64,000 bases of DNA from Salipaludibacillus keqinensis (GTDB taxonomy: Bacteria; Bacillota; Bacilli; Bacillales; Salisediminibacteriaceae), in assembly GCF_003226325.1 (NCBI RefSeq), contig NZ_PDOD01000006.1, positions 1-64,000 of the forward strand, given 5' to 3'. Shown here piece by piece: positions 35,131 to 43,982 of this stretch. Every line of letters starts with the position of its first letter. Position 1 is the stretch's first letter. The notes below the pieces were generated by a model. It searched no databases, was not told where the DNA came from, and worked only from the letters and a program-made list of their open reading frames with translations. A program made the translations under genes and the position numbers.

Positions 35131-35952
35131 TTAGACAAACTCATCTGGATGAGGACCAAAACGTAACCCTTCGTTGCATTCATTTAATACGTCCATTTCC
35201 GTCTCTGATAACTGAAAATCAAATACCTCTGTGTTTGCTTGAATTCGCTCTTTCGTCACTGACTTTGGAATTGTGACGACCTCATTTTGCAAATCCCACC
35301 GAATCAACACTTGAGCAGGTGTTTTGCCATGTCTTTCGGCAATTTCTTTCAGTTGCAAATCGTCAAACTTTCGCCCTCTAGTCAACGGGCTCCACGCTTC
35401 CACTTGAATACCCTTTCCCTTACAAAAATCGTACAGGTCTGGTTGAGAAAGCCAAGGGTGATATTCTACTTGATTCACTGCAGGAACAACCGTTGCGTTC
35501 TCTAACAGGTTTTCTAAATGATGAACGAGAAAATTACTGACACCAATGGCCCGAACTTTTCCGTCTTCATACAATTTCTCCATCGCCCTCCACGTGTCTT
35601 TGAATTTGCCTGTCACTGGCCAGTGGATTAAATACAAGTCAATCACATCTACTCCTAGCTTACGTCGGCTCTGCTCAAATGCAGCGAGAGTTTCATTGTA
35701 ACCTTGATCGTCATTCCAAACTTTTGTCGTGATGAAGATCTCATCCCGCGGCACATCAGACTGTGCAATCGCCCGTCCAACTCCTTCTTCATTTTGGTAA
35801 AAAGAGGCTGTATCAATGCTGCGGTATCCTGCAATTAAAGCTTCTTGGACCGCCCGAACGACTTCATCTCCCTCTTCCGCCTTGTAAACGCCAAGGCCTA
35901 ACCAAGGCATGGTAACGCCGTTATTTAATGTTGTTGTTGAACGAATGTTCAT
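35131..35952 (-). CDS. Aldo/keto reductase
   Basis: A 273-residue NADPH-dependent reductase of the YtbE/YvgN (AKR5) type. The catalytic tetrad is visible: Asp in SIDTASFY, Tyr in the same segment, Lys in ITTKVWN, and His in YLIHWP. IGVSNF and IPKSVTKERIQAN bind cofactor. Such enzymes reduce methylglyoxal and other toxic aldehydes. It starts 13 nt after ung with GAGGAGG upstream. Confidence 0.92.
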   Translation of the reverse strand: MNIRSTTTLNNGVTMPWLGLGVYKAEEGDEVVRAVQEALIAGYRSIDTASFYQNEEGVGRAIAQSDVPRDEIFITTKVWNDDQGYNETLAAFEQSRRKLGVDVIDLYLIHWPVTGKFKDTWRAMEKLYEDGKVRAIGVSNFLVHHLENLLENATVVPAVNQVEYHPWLSQPDLYDFCKGKGIQVEAWSPLTRGRKFDDLQLKEIAERHGKTPAQVLIRWDLQNEVVTIPKSVTKERIQANTEVFDFQLSETEMDVLNECNEGLRFGPHPDEFV

Positions 35953-35965
35953 GATTGTTTCCTCC

Positions 35966-36661
35966 TCAAGTTGATTTCATTTCATTCCAATGCACAGGTA
36001 GTTCCCAATCTACTTCTTTTTGACCGATGCTTTTTAGAAAGTCATTCGCTCTTGAAAAAGGTCTGCTTCCGTAAAACCCTCGATGGGCAGCGAAAGGACT
36101 TGGATGGGGCGACTGAATGATGTAGTGATGATCTTGAGTGACAAGCTTCCCTTTCACTTGGGCACGCTTCCCCCATAAGATAAACACAACCGACTGTTTC
36201 CGTTCATTCAAACGTTTAATCACTTCATCGGTGAACATTTCCCACCCTTGCCCTTTATGAGATTGAGGTGTTCTTGCTCTCACCGTCAAAACATCATTCA
36301 GTAATAGCACCCCTTCGTCCGCCCATTTTTGCAAAAAACCATGCTGAGGGACTGGAAATCCCAAATCTTCGTGCAGTTCCTTATAGATATTCTTTAATGA
36401 GGGAGGCACGTTCATGCCTGGTTGCACTGAGAAACTTAAACCATGGGCTTGACCCGGTCCATGGTAAGGGTCCTGTCCAATAATGACAACTTTCGTCTGT
36501 TCATATGGCGTACTATGTAATGCATTGAAAATGTCGTGCATAGAGGGGTATACATCCTGTTCCAAATATTCTTGCTTTAGAAACTCTCGCAACTGTAAAT
36601 AATATGTTTTTTCAAATTCGCTCTGTAAATGTTCTTGCCAATCATTGTTTAATGGAATCAT
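35966..36661 (-). CDS. ung: Uracil-DNA glycosylase
   Basis: A 231-residue family 1 uracil-DNA glycosylase that removes uracil from DNA. Catalytic Asp64 in GQDPYHG, the leucine loop [11 protein letters not shown], and [11 protein letters not shown] are all present. The ribosome-binding site (AAGGGGTGA) contains the stop codon of the upstream alkD gene, so translation of the two repair genes is likely coupled. Confidence 0.96.
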   Translation of the reverse strand: MIPLNNDWQEHLQSEFEKTYYLQLREFLKQEYLEQDVYPSMHDIFNALHSTPYEQTKVVIIGQDPYHGPGQAHGLSFSVQPGMNVPPSLKNIYKELHEDLGFPVPQHGFLQKWADEGVLLLNDVLTVRARTPQSHKGQGWEMFTDEVIKRLNERKQSVVFILWGKRAQVKGKLVTQDHHYIIQSPHPSPFAAHRGFYGSRPFSRANDFLKSIGQKEVDWELPVHWNEMKST

Positions 36662-36668
36662 ACGCGAT

Positions 36669-37355
36669 TCACCCCTTGTTTACTGTTTCGCGTTTCAGGT
36701 GCTTTAATCCTTCTCTCACACTTAATGGTGCTAACTGTTCCGATTCAATAAATGCCTTTACAGAAACAGGGTTTGTTTTAGAATACTCTCTCAATGCCCA
36801 ACCAATCGCCTTTTGAATAAAAAACTCTTTTTCGGTTCGGTTCAAGAGAATCACTTGGTACAAAAGTTCTTCATTCGTGTGCTGTTTATATTTCAATTGA
36901 TGTAAAATGGCCGTTCTTCTCAGCCACATGTTATCATGAATTTTCCACTTATCTACCGCCTTTTCAGTTAGCACAGGCTTTCCACGGAGAAAAGGACCAA
37001 TAATGTTGGAAGCCAGCGTGTCCACACTGTCCCACCATGCATTTGTCTTAATTAACTCTTCAAGCAAAGGCAAATGCTCCTCTTTAAGCCATTGAGGCCT
37101 CCTTACTAGGAGAGACAACACCGCATAGTGGTACTCCCTCTCAGGAAGAGCCCAGGCTTCTTTGATAAACGTCAAAGGTAAGTCTGACTCCTTCAATATG
37201 CCTGATCGGTCGTAAAACTTTCGTAATAATATTTTTCGTTGAGGAGTCTTAATTCCAAGAAAGGAAAAATGATGCCTCATATATTTCTCCATTGATTTTG
37301 CCTGATCAACGTCTCGGTTTTTAGAAAAAATATCGACAAGTATATCTGTACACAT
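36669..37355 (-). CDS. alkD: AlkD-type DNA alkylation repair glycosylase
   Basis: A 228-residue HEAT-like-repeat protein. The catalytic Asp is near residue 112 in [21 protein letters not shown] and [16 protein letters not shown] are typical of the AlkC/AlkD family, which excises bulky or cationic N3- and N7-alkyl purines without base flipping. The ATG at 37355 has AGGGG 8 nt upstream; GTG at 37358 is a near-equal choice. It is the first gene of a run that continues with ung, so two base-excision glycosylases are made together. Confidence 0.9.
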   Translation of the reverse strand: MCTDILVDIFSKNRDVDQAKSMEKYMRHHFSFLGIKTPQRKILLRKFYDRSGILKESDLPLTFIKEAWALPEREYHYAVLSLLVRRPQWLKEEHLPLLEELIKTNAWWDSVDTLASNIIGPFLRGKPVLTEKAVDKWKIHDNMWLRRTAILHQLKYKQHTNEELLYQVILLNRTEKEFFIQKAIGWALREYSKTNPVSVKAFIESEQLAPLSVREGLKHLKRETVNKG

Positions 37356-37507
37356 CACTGGTACCCCTATTCTTTTTCAAGTTATATGCAAAATAACAAG
37401 TACTTTAGATAGTATATTCCCATTGACTTACTAAAACTTTCATACTATATTTTAAGAATGCGAATCATTAAACTAGATCAAAAGTAAGGGACAGGAGGAA
37501 GGAAGAG

Positions 37508-37870
37508 ATGGCAAAATTATTAATTACTGATGACGCCGCTTTCATGAGAATGACGCTTAAGAAAATGGTAACAGATGCCGGCTACGAAGTGGTTGGTGAA
37601 GCAGAGAACGGTCAGCAAGCTGTAGACCTATATAGTGAACACCGTCCCGATTTAGTAACAATGGACATCACCATGCCTGAAATGAATGGAATTGATGCAC
37701 TCGATAAAATCAAGTCATTAGACCCAAAAGCCAAGGTGGTTATGTGTTCGGCCATGGGTCAGCAAAACATGGTTGTAGATGCCATTCAAAAAGGGGCGAT
37801 TGATTTTATTGTGAAACCCTTTGATGAAAACCGAATTAAAGAAGCACTGGAAAAAGCTTTAAGTAGATAA
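37508..37870 (+). CDS. CheY-like single-domain response regulator
   Basis: A 120-residue receiver domain. Acidic pocket Asp8/Asp9, phosphorylation site Asp53 in TMDITMPEMNG, Ser81 in CSAMGQ and Lys103 in VKPF. The sequence is very close to chemotaxis CheY of Bacillus, which controls the flagellar switch. It stands alone, outside any flagellar or che operon, so it may be a second CheY or the only one moved here. AGGAGGAAGAG precedes the ATG. A terminator follows. Confidence 0.92.
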   Translation: MAKLLITDDAAFMRMTLKKMVTDAGYEVVGEAENGQQAVDLYSEHRPDLVTMDITMPEMNGIDALDKIKSLDPKAKVVMCSAMGQQNMVVDAIQKGAIDFIVKPFDENRIKEALEKALSR

Positions 37871-37876
37871 AAGAGC

Positions 37877-37912
37877 AAAAGGTAGCACCTGCATGATACG
37901 GTGCTACCTTTT
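37877..37912. terminator. Bidirectional terminator between cheY-like gene and sacA
   Basis: AAAAGGTAGCACC/GGTGCTACCTTTT, 13-bp stem with a 10-nt loop, followed by T. Confidence 0.9.
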
Positions 37913-37935
37913 TCATTCCTTATTTTCCGTTTCTA

Positions 37936-39387
37936 TTAAACGTCTAAATCCCATTTTTGTACGGTTATAGCTGCCGGTTGTGAGCTGCGTATCGTGATTG
38001 ATTGGTCAGACGGATCAGGGAAGTATCGCGAAGTGAATACTTCTTCGCCCCCATTAATAAAAATTTCAAGAGAAGACGAGTCCATAAAGATCTGTACATC
38101 ATGCAATTGCTCCACATAGCACTGACGCCGCTCCATTAGTCTTGTTTTAATATGTTTTCTTTCTAGAGTCATGATCCGCTCCTGTTTATTATAGATCAGG
38201 CGCGCATCCCCTCGAAACGTCCATTCAAATAGCTCTCCAACAGTCGATAAATTTTCGAATAACAGTTCTACCGTAGTGCCGGCTATTCCGTCTAATTGAG
38301 TCGTTCTGGCATGAATCTCTTTTTGTTCGAAGCGAACCGGCGTGTGTCGAAGCTGCTTTAACTCTTCCACTGGTTTTTGTAAGAGTCGCCCGTTACTTAA
38401 ATGAAGCTCTCTTGGAATCGTTAAACAATGAACCCATTGGTTCTCGATCGTCGGATGGTCTTCCTCATCTTGCTCTGGAACACCCATCCAACCAACAATA
38501 ATCCTTCTACCTCGGTCGTCTACCGTTGTTTGAGGAGCATAAAACTCGAATCCACGATCAAGTTCAGTAAACTCTCCGTGATGAAAAACAGGATCATTTA
38601 AATTCGCTTCCCCAATAAAATAGCCTGCTTGATATTTATTGTGGTAGACCATTCCTTCAGGTTCCAACCCTTGTGGCGATACAATTAAGATATCTTTACC
38701 CTCAAGAGAAAACATGTCCGGACATTCCCACATGTAACCAAATGAATCCACTTGACCAATCCCCGCTCCAGCTAGTGGACCTGTAAATGTCCACGTCTGG
38801 AAATCCTCCGATTGATACAACAGAGCCCGTCCTTGTTCATCCTCGGTCTGAGCGCCAATGATCATATACCATCGACCATTTTCCTGCCATACTTTCGGAT
38901 CGCGAAAATGAGCGGTATATCCTTCCGGAAGTTCATCAACAACCGGACCTTTCTTATCAAAGTGCACACCATCATCTGAAGTAGCCACACATTGATAAGA
39001 CTGACGGTTTCCTTTTTCATCTTTCACGTTCCCAGTGTACATCAACGTCAATTGCCCATTTACGTCTACCGCACTTCCCGAATAGCAACCATTCTTTTCA
39101 AACCACTCACTAGGAGCCAGTGCGATCGGTTCCTCTGTCCAATTCACCATGTCTGTAGATGAATAGTGCCCCCAGAATTTTGCTCCATGAGAAGCGGCAA
39201 AGGGATTCCATTGATAAAACATGTGATATGTGCCATTCCATTGGATCCAACCGTTCGGGTCGTTTAGCAGTCCCACTGGCGGCATTAAATGAAAAGACTG
39301 CCTGTAAGGATCTGCCATGACTTGCTGTTGATGTCTCTTTACTTCTGCATAAGCGCGATTATGCAGTTCCTGTTCTTTTTCGGTCAT
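37936..39387 (-). CDS. sacA: Sucrose-6-phosphate hydrolase (GH32)
   Basis: A 483-residue glycoside hydrolase of family 32. The nucleophile Asp43 lies in LLNDPNG, the stabiliser in HFRDPKVW, and the acid/base glutamate in WECPD. A beta-sandwich C-terminal domain follows (LEIFINGGEEVFTSRYF). It has no signal peptide, so it acts in the cytoplasm, cleaving sucrose-6-phosphate to glucose-6-phosphate and fructose. It follows a fructokinase gene by 26 nt. No PTS transporter or LacI regulator gene is nearby. Confidence 0.93.
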   Translation of the reverse strand: MTEKEQELHNRAYAEVKRHQQQVMADPYRQSFHLMPPVGLLNDPNGWIQWNGTYHMFYQWNPFAASHGAKFWGHYSSTDMVNWTEEPIALAPSEWFEKNGCYSGSAVDVNGQLTLMYTGNVKDEKGNRQSYQCVATSDDGVHFDKKGPVVDELPEGYTAHFRDPKVWQENGRWYMIIGAQTEDEQGRALLYQSEDFQTWTFTGPLAGAGIGQVDSFGYMWECPDMFSLEGKDILIVSPQGLEPEGMVYHNKYQAGYFIGEANLNDPVFHHGEFTELDRGFEFYAPQTTVDDRGRRIIVGWMGVPEQDEEDHPTIENQWVHCLTIPRELHLSNGRLLQKPVEELKQLRHTPVRFEQKEIHARTTQLDGIAGTTVELLFENLSTVGELFEWTFRGDARLIYNKQERIMTLERKHIKTRLMERRQCYVEQLHDVQIFMDSSSLEIFINGGEEVFTSRYFPDPSDQSITIRSSQPAAITVQKWDLDV

Positions 39388-39413
39388 GAGATTGCGAGCT
39401 CCTTTATATTCAT

Positions 39414-40367
39414 TTATGACTGATTCAACGTTGTCTTCACTTTATCTAGCGTTGGCAAAGCGGTCATAGCGCCTTTTGTAGAAGCGGCTAGTCCACCCGA
39501 TACCGATGCGAAACGAGCCATCTCCGCTACCTTTTCAGACGAAAGATCTTGAATAGAGTGGTTATATAAATGAAGCTGGTAGAGCATCCCAGAAACAAAA
39601 GCATCGCCTGCTCCTGTCGTATCTACAGCATCAACTTTCATTGCGTCTACTTTCACTGGAGATTGCCCATTGATAAAGATGTAACTTCCTTCTGATCCAA
39701 GAGTAATGAGAATGAGTGGAATTTGGAAATCCTTAAGGAGTTCCACACCTTTTTCTATGTCTTTCTCCCCTGTGATAAACTCAAGCTCTTCTTCAGAAAT
39801 TTTCAGTACGTCCGCTTCTCCTAACATACTTCGGATTTCGGTTCTCGCCTGTTCTTCAGATGTCCAAAGTCCGAGACGAAGGTTAGGGTCGTAAGAGACG
39901 ATCAATCCATTTTCCCGAGCTAACCTTACCGCTTTTTTCGTGGCGGACTTAGCCGGCTCACTGATGAGACTAATGGACCCGAAATGAAGAAGGTTATGAG
40001 ATTGAAAAAGGTCATCAGATACCTCTTCTTCTGTTAAAAAACGGTCTGCGCTTGGATCAATATAGAATTCAAAGCTGCGCTCACCGCCGTCGCCTAGTGT
40101 AACGAATACAACGCCGGTACGAGTATCTTTTGTAAAGTACATGGTCGATGTGTCTACCCCATACTCGTTTAACGTGTCCTCCATAAAGCGACCTAAAACG
40201 TCATCTCCCACTTTCCCTAAAAAAGTCGATTTTGCCCCAAGTCGTGCTAACCCTACCGCAACATTCGCTGGCGCACCTCCTGGGCTCTTCTGGAATGTTT
40301 CATTGTTATCATCTAAAGGGATAAAATCAATCAGCGCTTCCCCTAAGCAAATAATTCCTTTTTGCAT
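39414..40367 (-). CDS. Fructokinase (PfkB family)
   Basis: A 317-residue ribokinase-fold sugar kinase. CLGEALIDFIPL and KSPGGAPANVAVGLARLGAKS form the N-terminal signature. DTTGAGDAFVSGML holds the catalytic aspartate. Placement before sucrose-6-phosphate hydrolase points to fructose as substrate. The ATG at 40367 has AGGAGG 7 nt upstream; the frame also allows GTG at 40370. First gene of a two-gene sucrose operon with the promoter at 40424-40452. Confidence 0.9.
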   Translation of the reverse strand: MQKGIICLGEALIDFIPLDDNNETFQKSPGGAPANVAVGLARLGAKSTFLGKVGDDVLGRFMEDTLNEYGVDTSTMYFTKDTRTGVVFVTLGDGGERSFEFYIDPSADRFLTEEEVSDDLFQSHNLLHFGSISLISEPAKSATKKAVRLARENGLIVSYDPNLRLGLWTSEEQARTEIRSMLGEADVLKISEEELEFITGEKDIEKGVELLKDFQIPLILITLGSEGSYIFINGQSPVKVDAMKVDAVDTTGAGDAFVSGMLYQLHLYNHSIQDLSSEKVAEMARFASVSGGLAASTKGAMTALPTLDKVKTTLNQS

Positions 40368-40423
40368 CACTATTCCTCCTAATATGTATGTTGCTGAATC
40401 TTTTACATAGTCATGTTGACTCT

Positions 40424-40452
40424 ATTATACTTATCCACTGAAGATAGGACAA
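40424..40452 (-). promoter_or_regulatory. Sigma-A promoter of the fructokinase-sacA operon
   Basis: On the minus strand TTGTCC, 17 nt, TATAAT. Transcription would start near 40417, inside the inverted repeat AGTCA-TGT-TGACT. Confidence 0.7.
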
Positions 40453-40472
40453 TGTCATAAGCTGAATTCTGT

Positions 40473-40484
40473 ATCTGATCAGAT
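40473..40484. promoter_or_regulatory. 12-bp perfect palindrome, candidate operator of the sucrose operon
   Basis: ATCTGATCAGAT lies about 20 bp upstream of the -35 hexamer. The binding protein is unknown. Confidence 0.4.
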
Positions 40485-40701
40485 TCTGCAGTTTTATTAT
40501 TATTTGGATTATAGCGCGTTTCTTCATGGAAAGCTCGCCTTACAATGCATTTAAGGACCGCCAGTTAATTCGAGAATATATTGGCTCTTTTATTGACACC
40601 TAACTGCTAGTAAACCAATAAGATTTTAGTCTTGTTGATTTCCTGTTACAATAGGGCTTAACTGAATAACTCTTCTTAAAGAGGATGAAAGGATAAATAA
40701 C

Positions 40702-41649
40702 ATGCCTAAAATATATATTCTCCATGAAAATGATGAGTGGACAAAGCCTTTGCTTGCAGCCCTCAAAGAGTTAAATGTTCCCCATGAAGACTGGCATCTG
40801 CATGAAGGCACTGTGCCACTAGATGAAAAGCCACCAGAAGGCATCTTCTACAATCGGATGAGTGCCTCTTCTCATTCAAGAGGACACCGATACGCACCTG
40901 AACTAACTGATGCAGTCATTAACTGGTTGGAATCGTATGACAGAAAAGTGTTTAATAATCTTAGAGCACTTCAGTTAGAAGTAAGTAAAGTAGCTCAATA
41001 TGAAGCATTGAAACAGTTTGACATTCCTGTTCCAACTACCACTGCTGTAGTGGGTGAGAACCCGTTAATTCAAGCTGCCGAAAATTTTCAGACACCGTTT
41101 ATTACGAAACATAATCGGGCGGGTAAAGGACTCGGTGTGCAGCGATTCGACCATGCGGACGCCTTAAAAAATACTGTCTTTAATGAACAATTAGAACCTT
41201 CAGTAGATGGAATTATGCTTCTTCAACAGTACATTTCTTCTCCTGACAACTCGATTACTCGATGTGAATTTATAGGCGGGAAATTTTTGTACGCCGTGCG
41301 TGTGGATACGTCAGACGGATTTGAGTTATGCCCTGCCGAAGCGTGTGAAATCGGTGACCAATTCTGTCCAACTGATAGATCTTCACCTGTGAATAACACG
41401 CGGCCTAAGTTTGAAATTATTGATGACTTTTCAAGCCCTCTTATTGAAAAATACGAAAAATTCTTAGCAGCAAACGGAATTACCTTTGCTGGCATTGAAC
41501 AAATTACTGATAGCCAAGGCCGAACATACACATATGATGTTAATACCAATACAAACTATAACCCACAAGCGGAAGAAAAAGCCGGTATTCACGGGATGAA
41601 AGAAGTAGCAAAGTTTCTTAAAGGACAATTAGAGACGATTCAAGTATAA
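40702..41649 (+). CDS. RimK-like ATP-grasp ligase
   Basis: A 315-residue ATP-grasp protein. The ATP-binding loop is ITKHNRAGKGLGVQRF, an acidic metal site follows in TYDVNTNTNYN, and the N-terminal domain is KIYILHENDEWTKPLLAAL. The fold is that of RimK/D-alanine-D-alanine ligase enzymes, which join an amino acid or peptide carboxylate to an amine through an acyl phosphate. The substrate is unknown. It stands alone between the sucrose operon and yojF. Ribosome-binding site: GAAAGGATAA. Confidence 0.83.
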   Translation: MPKIYILHENDEWTKPLLAALKELNVPHEDWHLHEGTVPLDEKPPEGIFYNRMSASSHSRGHRYAPELTDAVINWLESYDRKVFNNLRALQLEVSKVAQYEALKQFDIPVPTTTAVVGENPLIQAAENFQTPFITKHNRAGKGLGVQRFDHADALKNTVFNEQLEPSVDGIMLLQQYISSPDNSITRCEFIGGKFLYAVRVDTSDGFELCPAEACEIGDQFCPTDRSSPVNNTRPKFEIIDDFSSPLIEKYEKFLAANGITFAGIEQITDSQGRTYTYDVNTNTNYNPQAEEKAGIHGMKEVAKFLKGQLETIQV

Positions 41650-41835
41650 TTTACCGAATAACCTTAAAGTTCGAAGATCCTTATCAGTATCTTTCTAGGA
41701 TAATCATAGTAAGATCCCGTTCCACTACTTCGTTACCAGCACAGTTCTGTAGCTGTCTGCGTAACAAGATAAAGGAACAAGCGACTAACATTTATTTTCA
41801 GGATTAACACATGATTTAAAAGGAGGCCCAAGCTC

Positions 41836-42186
41836 ATGAAACCTATTGATCGACAATTTGTTCAGGAAAATTTAACCGAACTGGCCGGCGAATCTCTTTA
41901 TATTCATTTGGAAACGACAAATGGTGCCTACGCCTCTCATAAAGATCAATCATTCTTTTCTGCCGGGACATTCATTAGAAATGTTCAACTCACATTTCTA
42001 CACGGGAAGATTACTGGGAAAGGTCCATATCGAATGGGATTAGAAACGGAACAAGGATGGCTTTACGCTGAAGGGTTAACTGATTGGGAGAAAGACGAGG
42101 AAGATAGGCTCCTTTTTGCAGGTCACGATGCAGAAGGCAAATTAGCCATCGCCTTGGAATTAAGCAAGAAACCGTTCCCTAAATAA
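41836..42186 (+). CDS. yojF: YojF-family protein (DUF1806)
   Basis: A 116-residue protein matching YojF: FVQENLTELAGESLYIHLETTNGAYA, FSAGTFIRNVQLTF and GPYRMGLETEQGWLYAEGLTDWE. In Bacillus yojF neighbours bshB2 (yojG) and is presumed to be linked with bacillithiol, but no activity is known. AAGGAGG precedes the ATG. The gap to bshB2 is 192 nt, so the two may be transcribed separately here. Confidence 0.87.
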   Translation: MKPIDRQFVQENLTELAGESLYIHLETTNGAYASHKDQSFFSAGTFIRNVQLTFLHGKITGKGPYRMGLETEQGWLYAEGLTDWEKDEEDRLLFAGHDAEGKLAIALELSKKPFPK

Positions 42187-42378
42187 AGCTAAAATCATTA
42201 AACGACTAATTCTATTCGACAATGTTCATCGTGTCAGGTTCCATATGACTTCGCTGAACCACGCCCTTTTATAACGTGGAAGAAGATTGGATTCTTTCAT
42301 TTTAATTTCAGTGAGGCTATTGCCAAATGATTAAGAAGTAAAAGCTAATTTAAATTTTATAATAAAGGAAGTGATTGA

Positions 42379-43038
42379 ATGGAAGAGCATGTACTGGTGA
42401 TTTTCCCCCATCCTGACGATGAAGCCTTTGGTGTAGCAGGAACAATTCTTTCTCATACGCAAGCAGGTACGCCCGTCACTTATGCTTGCTTGACTTTAGG
42501 AGAGATGGGCCGAAATATGGGTCGCCCTCTTATCGCCAACCGAGAAACACTACCTGAAATTCGAAAAAACGAATTAAACGAAGCTTGTCGTCTTCTCGGA
42601 ATTGAAGATTTAAGACGCTTCGGCATGCGAGATAAAACGGTTGAATTTGCAGATGAGGATGCGTTGCAAAGCCGTATTTTCGATATGATCGAGGAAGTAA
42701 ACCCATCTTTAATTATTACATTTTATCCTGGATACGCCGTCCACCCAGACCATGATGCTACCGGTGCAGCAGTAATTCAAGCAGTCCGCCGCCTTCCAGA
42801 AGGTGAGCGTCCAACAGTACATGCCTTGGCCTTTTCTGAAGGTTGTGAGCAGGTATTAGGTGAACCCGATATTGTTTATGATGTCTCTGAATATTCCGAT
42901 CAAAAGATGAAAGTGATTGAAGCTCACAAATCACAAACAGCAGGGGTCATTGAGACGATGAAAAAACGCTTTCTAGAAGAAGATGAAACAATGAAAGAAC
43001 GAATGTCCACGGAACGATTCTGGACCTATCCTATCTAA
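42379..43038 (+). CDS. bshB2: Bacillithiol biosynthesis deacetylase BshB2
   Basis: A 219-residue LmbE/PIG-L-type zinc hydrolase. Zinc ligands are in FPHPDDEAFG (His11, Asp14) and AVHPDHDATG. It removes the acetyl group from N-acetylglucosaminyl-malate in bacillithiol synthesis, or acts on bacillithiol conjugates. Length and motifs fit B. subtilis YojG/BshB2 better than BshB1. AAAGGAAGTG precedes the ATG. A hairpin terminator follows. Confidence 0.9.
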   Translation: MEEHVLVIFPHPDDEAFGVAGTILSHTQAGTPVTYACLTLGEMGRNMGRPLIANRETLPEIRKNELNEACRLLGIEDLRRFGMRDKTVEFADEDALQSRIFDMIEEVNPSLIITFYPGYAVHPDHDATGAAVIQAVRRLPEGERPTVHALAFSEGCEQVLGEPDIVYDVSEYSDQKMKVIEAHKSQTAGVIETMKKRFLEEDETMKERMSTERFWTYPI

Positions 43039-43080
43039 TAATAAGAACTTCGCCAGCTGAGATTATTGGCACACACTTAA

Positions 43081-43116
43081 AACACCGTACTGCTGATCAA
43101 TCAGCAGTACGGTGTT
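43081..43116. terminator. Bidirectional terminator, contains the end of the next gene
   Basis: AACACCGTACTGCTGAT and its complement form a long stem followed by TTTTTT on the plus strand. The stop codon of the minus-strand gene (43097-43099) lies at its centre. Confidence 0.88.
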
Positions 43117-43636
43117 TTTTATCCGTTTTATTCTTCTCCATCTTATCGTACTTGTAAGGAAGTGACTCCCCGCTCTTCGCATCTAACATAAGTTTCACTT
43201 TTTCAGGTGATGAAACGAAGAAGCGGAAGGTACGATGTTTATTGGGGAAACGAACCGTTATCTCTATTAATTGACCGTCAAACTCATGTCGAACTACTTG
43301 CTCAGTGTCGAGAACCGTTTTTATCTTCTTCCACAATGGAACAAACACAACAAATCGGTCGGTTAATACTAGATAGCCCTTTCGTTCAGAGGAGCGCTTC
43401 ACGGCATGCACAATCAAGCTACTTTGTTCGTTTACCATTTTTTCAGCTTTTCGTATCGCTATTTGTCTCGTTAAAACATCGTAACCAACCGTTAAAAGTG
43501 CAGCAATCACTATACTTATCACACTATACATGATGTTACTTTCCCACATGATAATTGGAGTCAAAACGGCAAATATAAGAATTGACAATACGTAGCGGGA
43601 GTATCTACCTGAAAACGGACTTGAGTGTCTTACCAT
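43097..43636 (-). CDS. Uncharacterised membrane protein with PH-like domain
   Basis: A 179-residue protein. Two membrane segments near the N-terminus (about 14-30 and 34-52) are followed by a cytoplasmic domain that starts after a basic linker and reads GYLVLTDRFVVFVPLW, VVRHEFDGQLIEITVRFPNKHRTFRFFVSSPEKV. This strand pattern resembles bacterial PH/GRAM-like domains. The tail is very basic. No function is known. AGGAGGTG lies upstream of the ATG. Its last codons overlap the terminator shared with bshB2. Confidence 0.7.
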   Translation of the reverse strand: MVRHSSPFSGRYSRYVLSILIFAVLTPIIMWESNIMYSVISIVIAALLTVGYDVLTRQIAIRKAEKMVNEQSSLIVHAVKRSSERKGYLVLTDRFVVFVPLWKKIKTVLDTEQVVRHEFDGQLIEITVRFPNKHRTFRFFVSSPEKVKLMLDAKSGESLPYKYDKMEKNKTDKKHRTAD

Positions 43637-43982
43637 GACCGAACACCTCCTTAAATAGTAGTAAATCAGGCTGAATTAAACACAGTTGTTTACTTCAGCA
43701 AAGTTTTTTAATTTCCTAGAGGCTACTAAGGCTGCTTTGATGAGACCGGAGCTCACCTCCTAATACAGATAACCTCATAATTTAATTTATTCCTTAGAAG
43801 TAATGAGTGATCAGCTCAGCCATGTGAATGGAGTTTAATGAATAATATACCATAATTTATGAAAAAAATTAACCAAACATGCTATAACACTAACGATTTC
43901 CTAAAAAGAAAATGCTATCGAATGTGTTAATTCAATAGCACTTCCTTATCAAAGATCAGTCTTTATATTACATTCTATCGGT
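43637..43982. other. 346-nt gap between ltaS-type gene and PH-like gene
   Basis: AT-rich. Apart from the ltaS terminator (43912-43942) and the ribosome-binding site of the PH-like gene, I see no gene, RNA motif or repeat. A promoter for the PH-like gene must be here but no hexamer pair stands out. Confidence 0.5.
43912..43942 (-). terminator. Terminator of the LtaS-type gene
   Basis: On the minus strand GTGCTAT..AAT and ATT..ATAGCAT pair with small internal mismatches, then TTTTCTTTTT. Confidence 0.75.

Larger units (their letters stand above)
40368..40701. other. Divergent control region between the sucrose operon and the ATP-grasp gene
   Basis: 334 nt without a gene. Holds the fructokinase promoter, the palindrome at 40473-40484, a smaller inverted repeat AGTCA-TGT-TGACT at 40409-40421, and a single copy of TATAGCGCGTTTCT at 40510-40523 that recurs at 7464. 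Confidence 0.6.
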
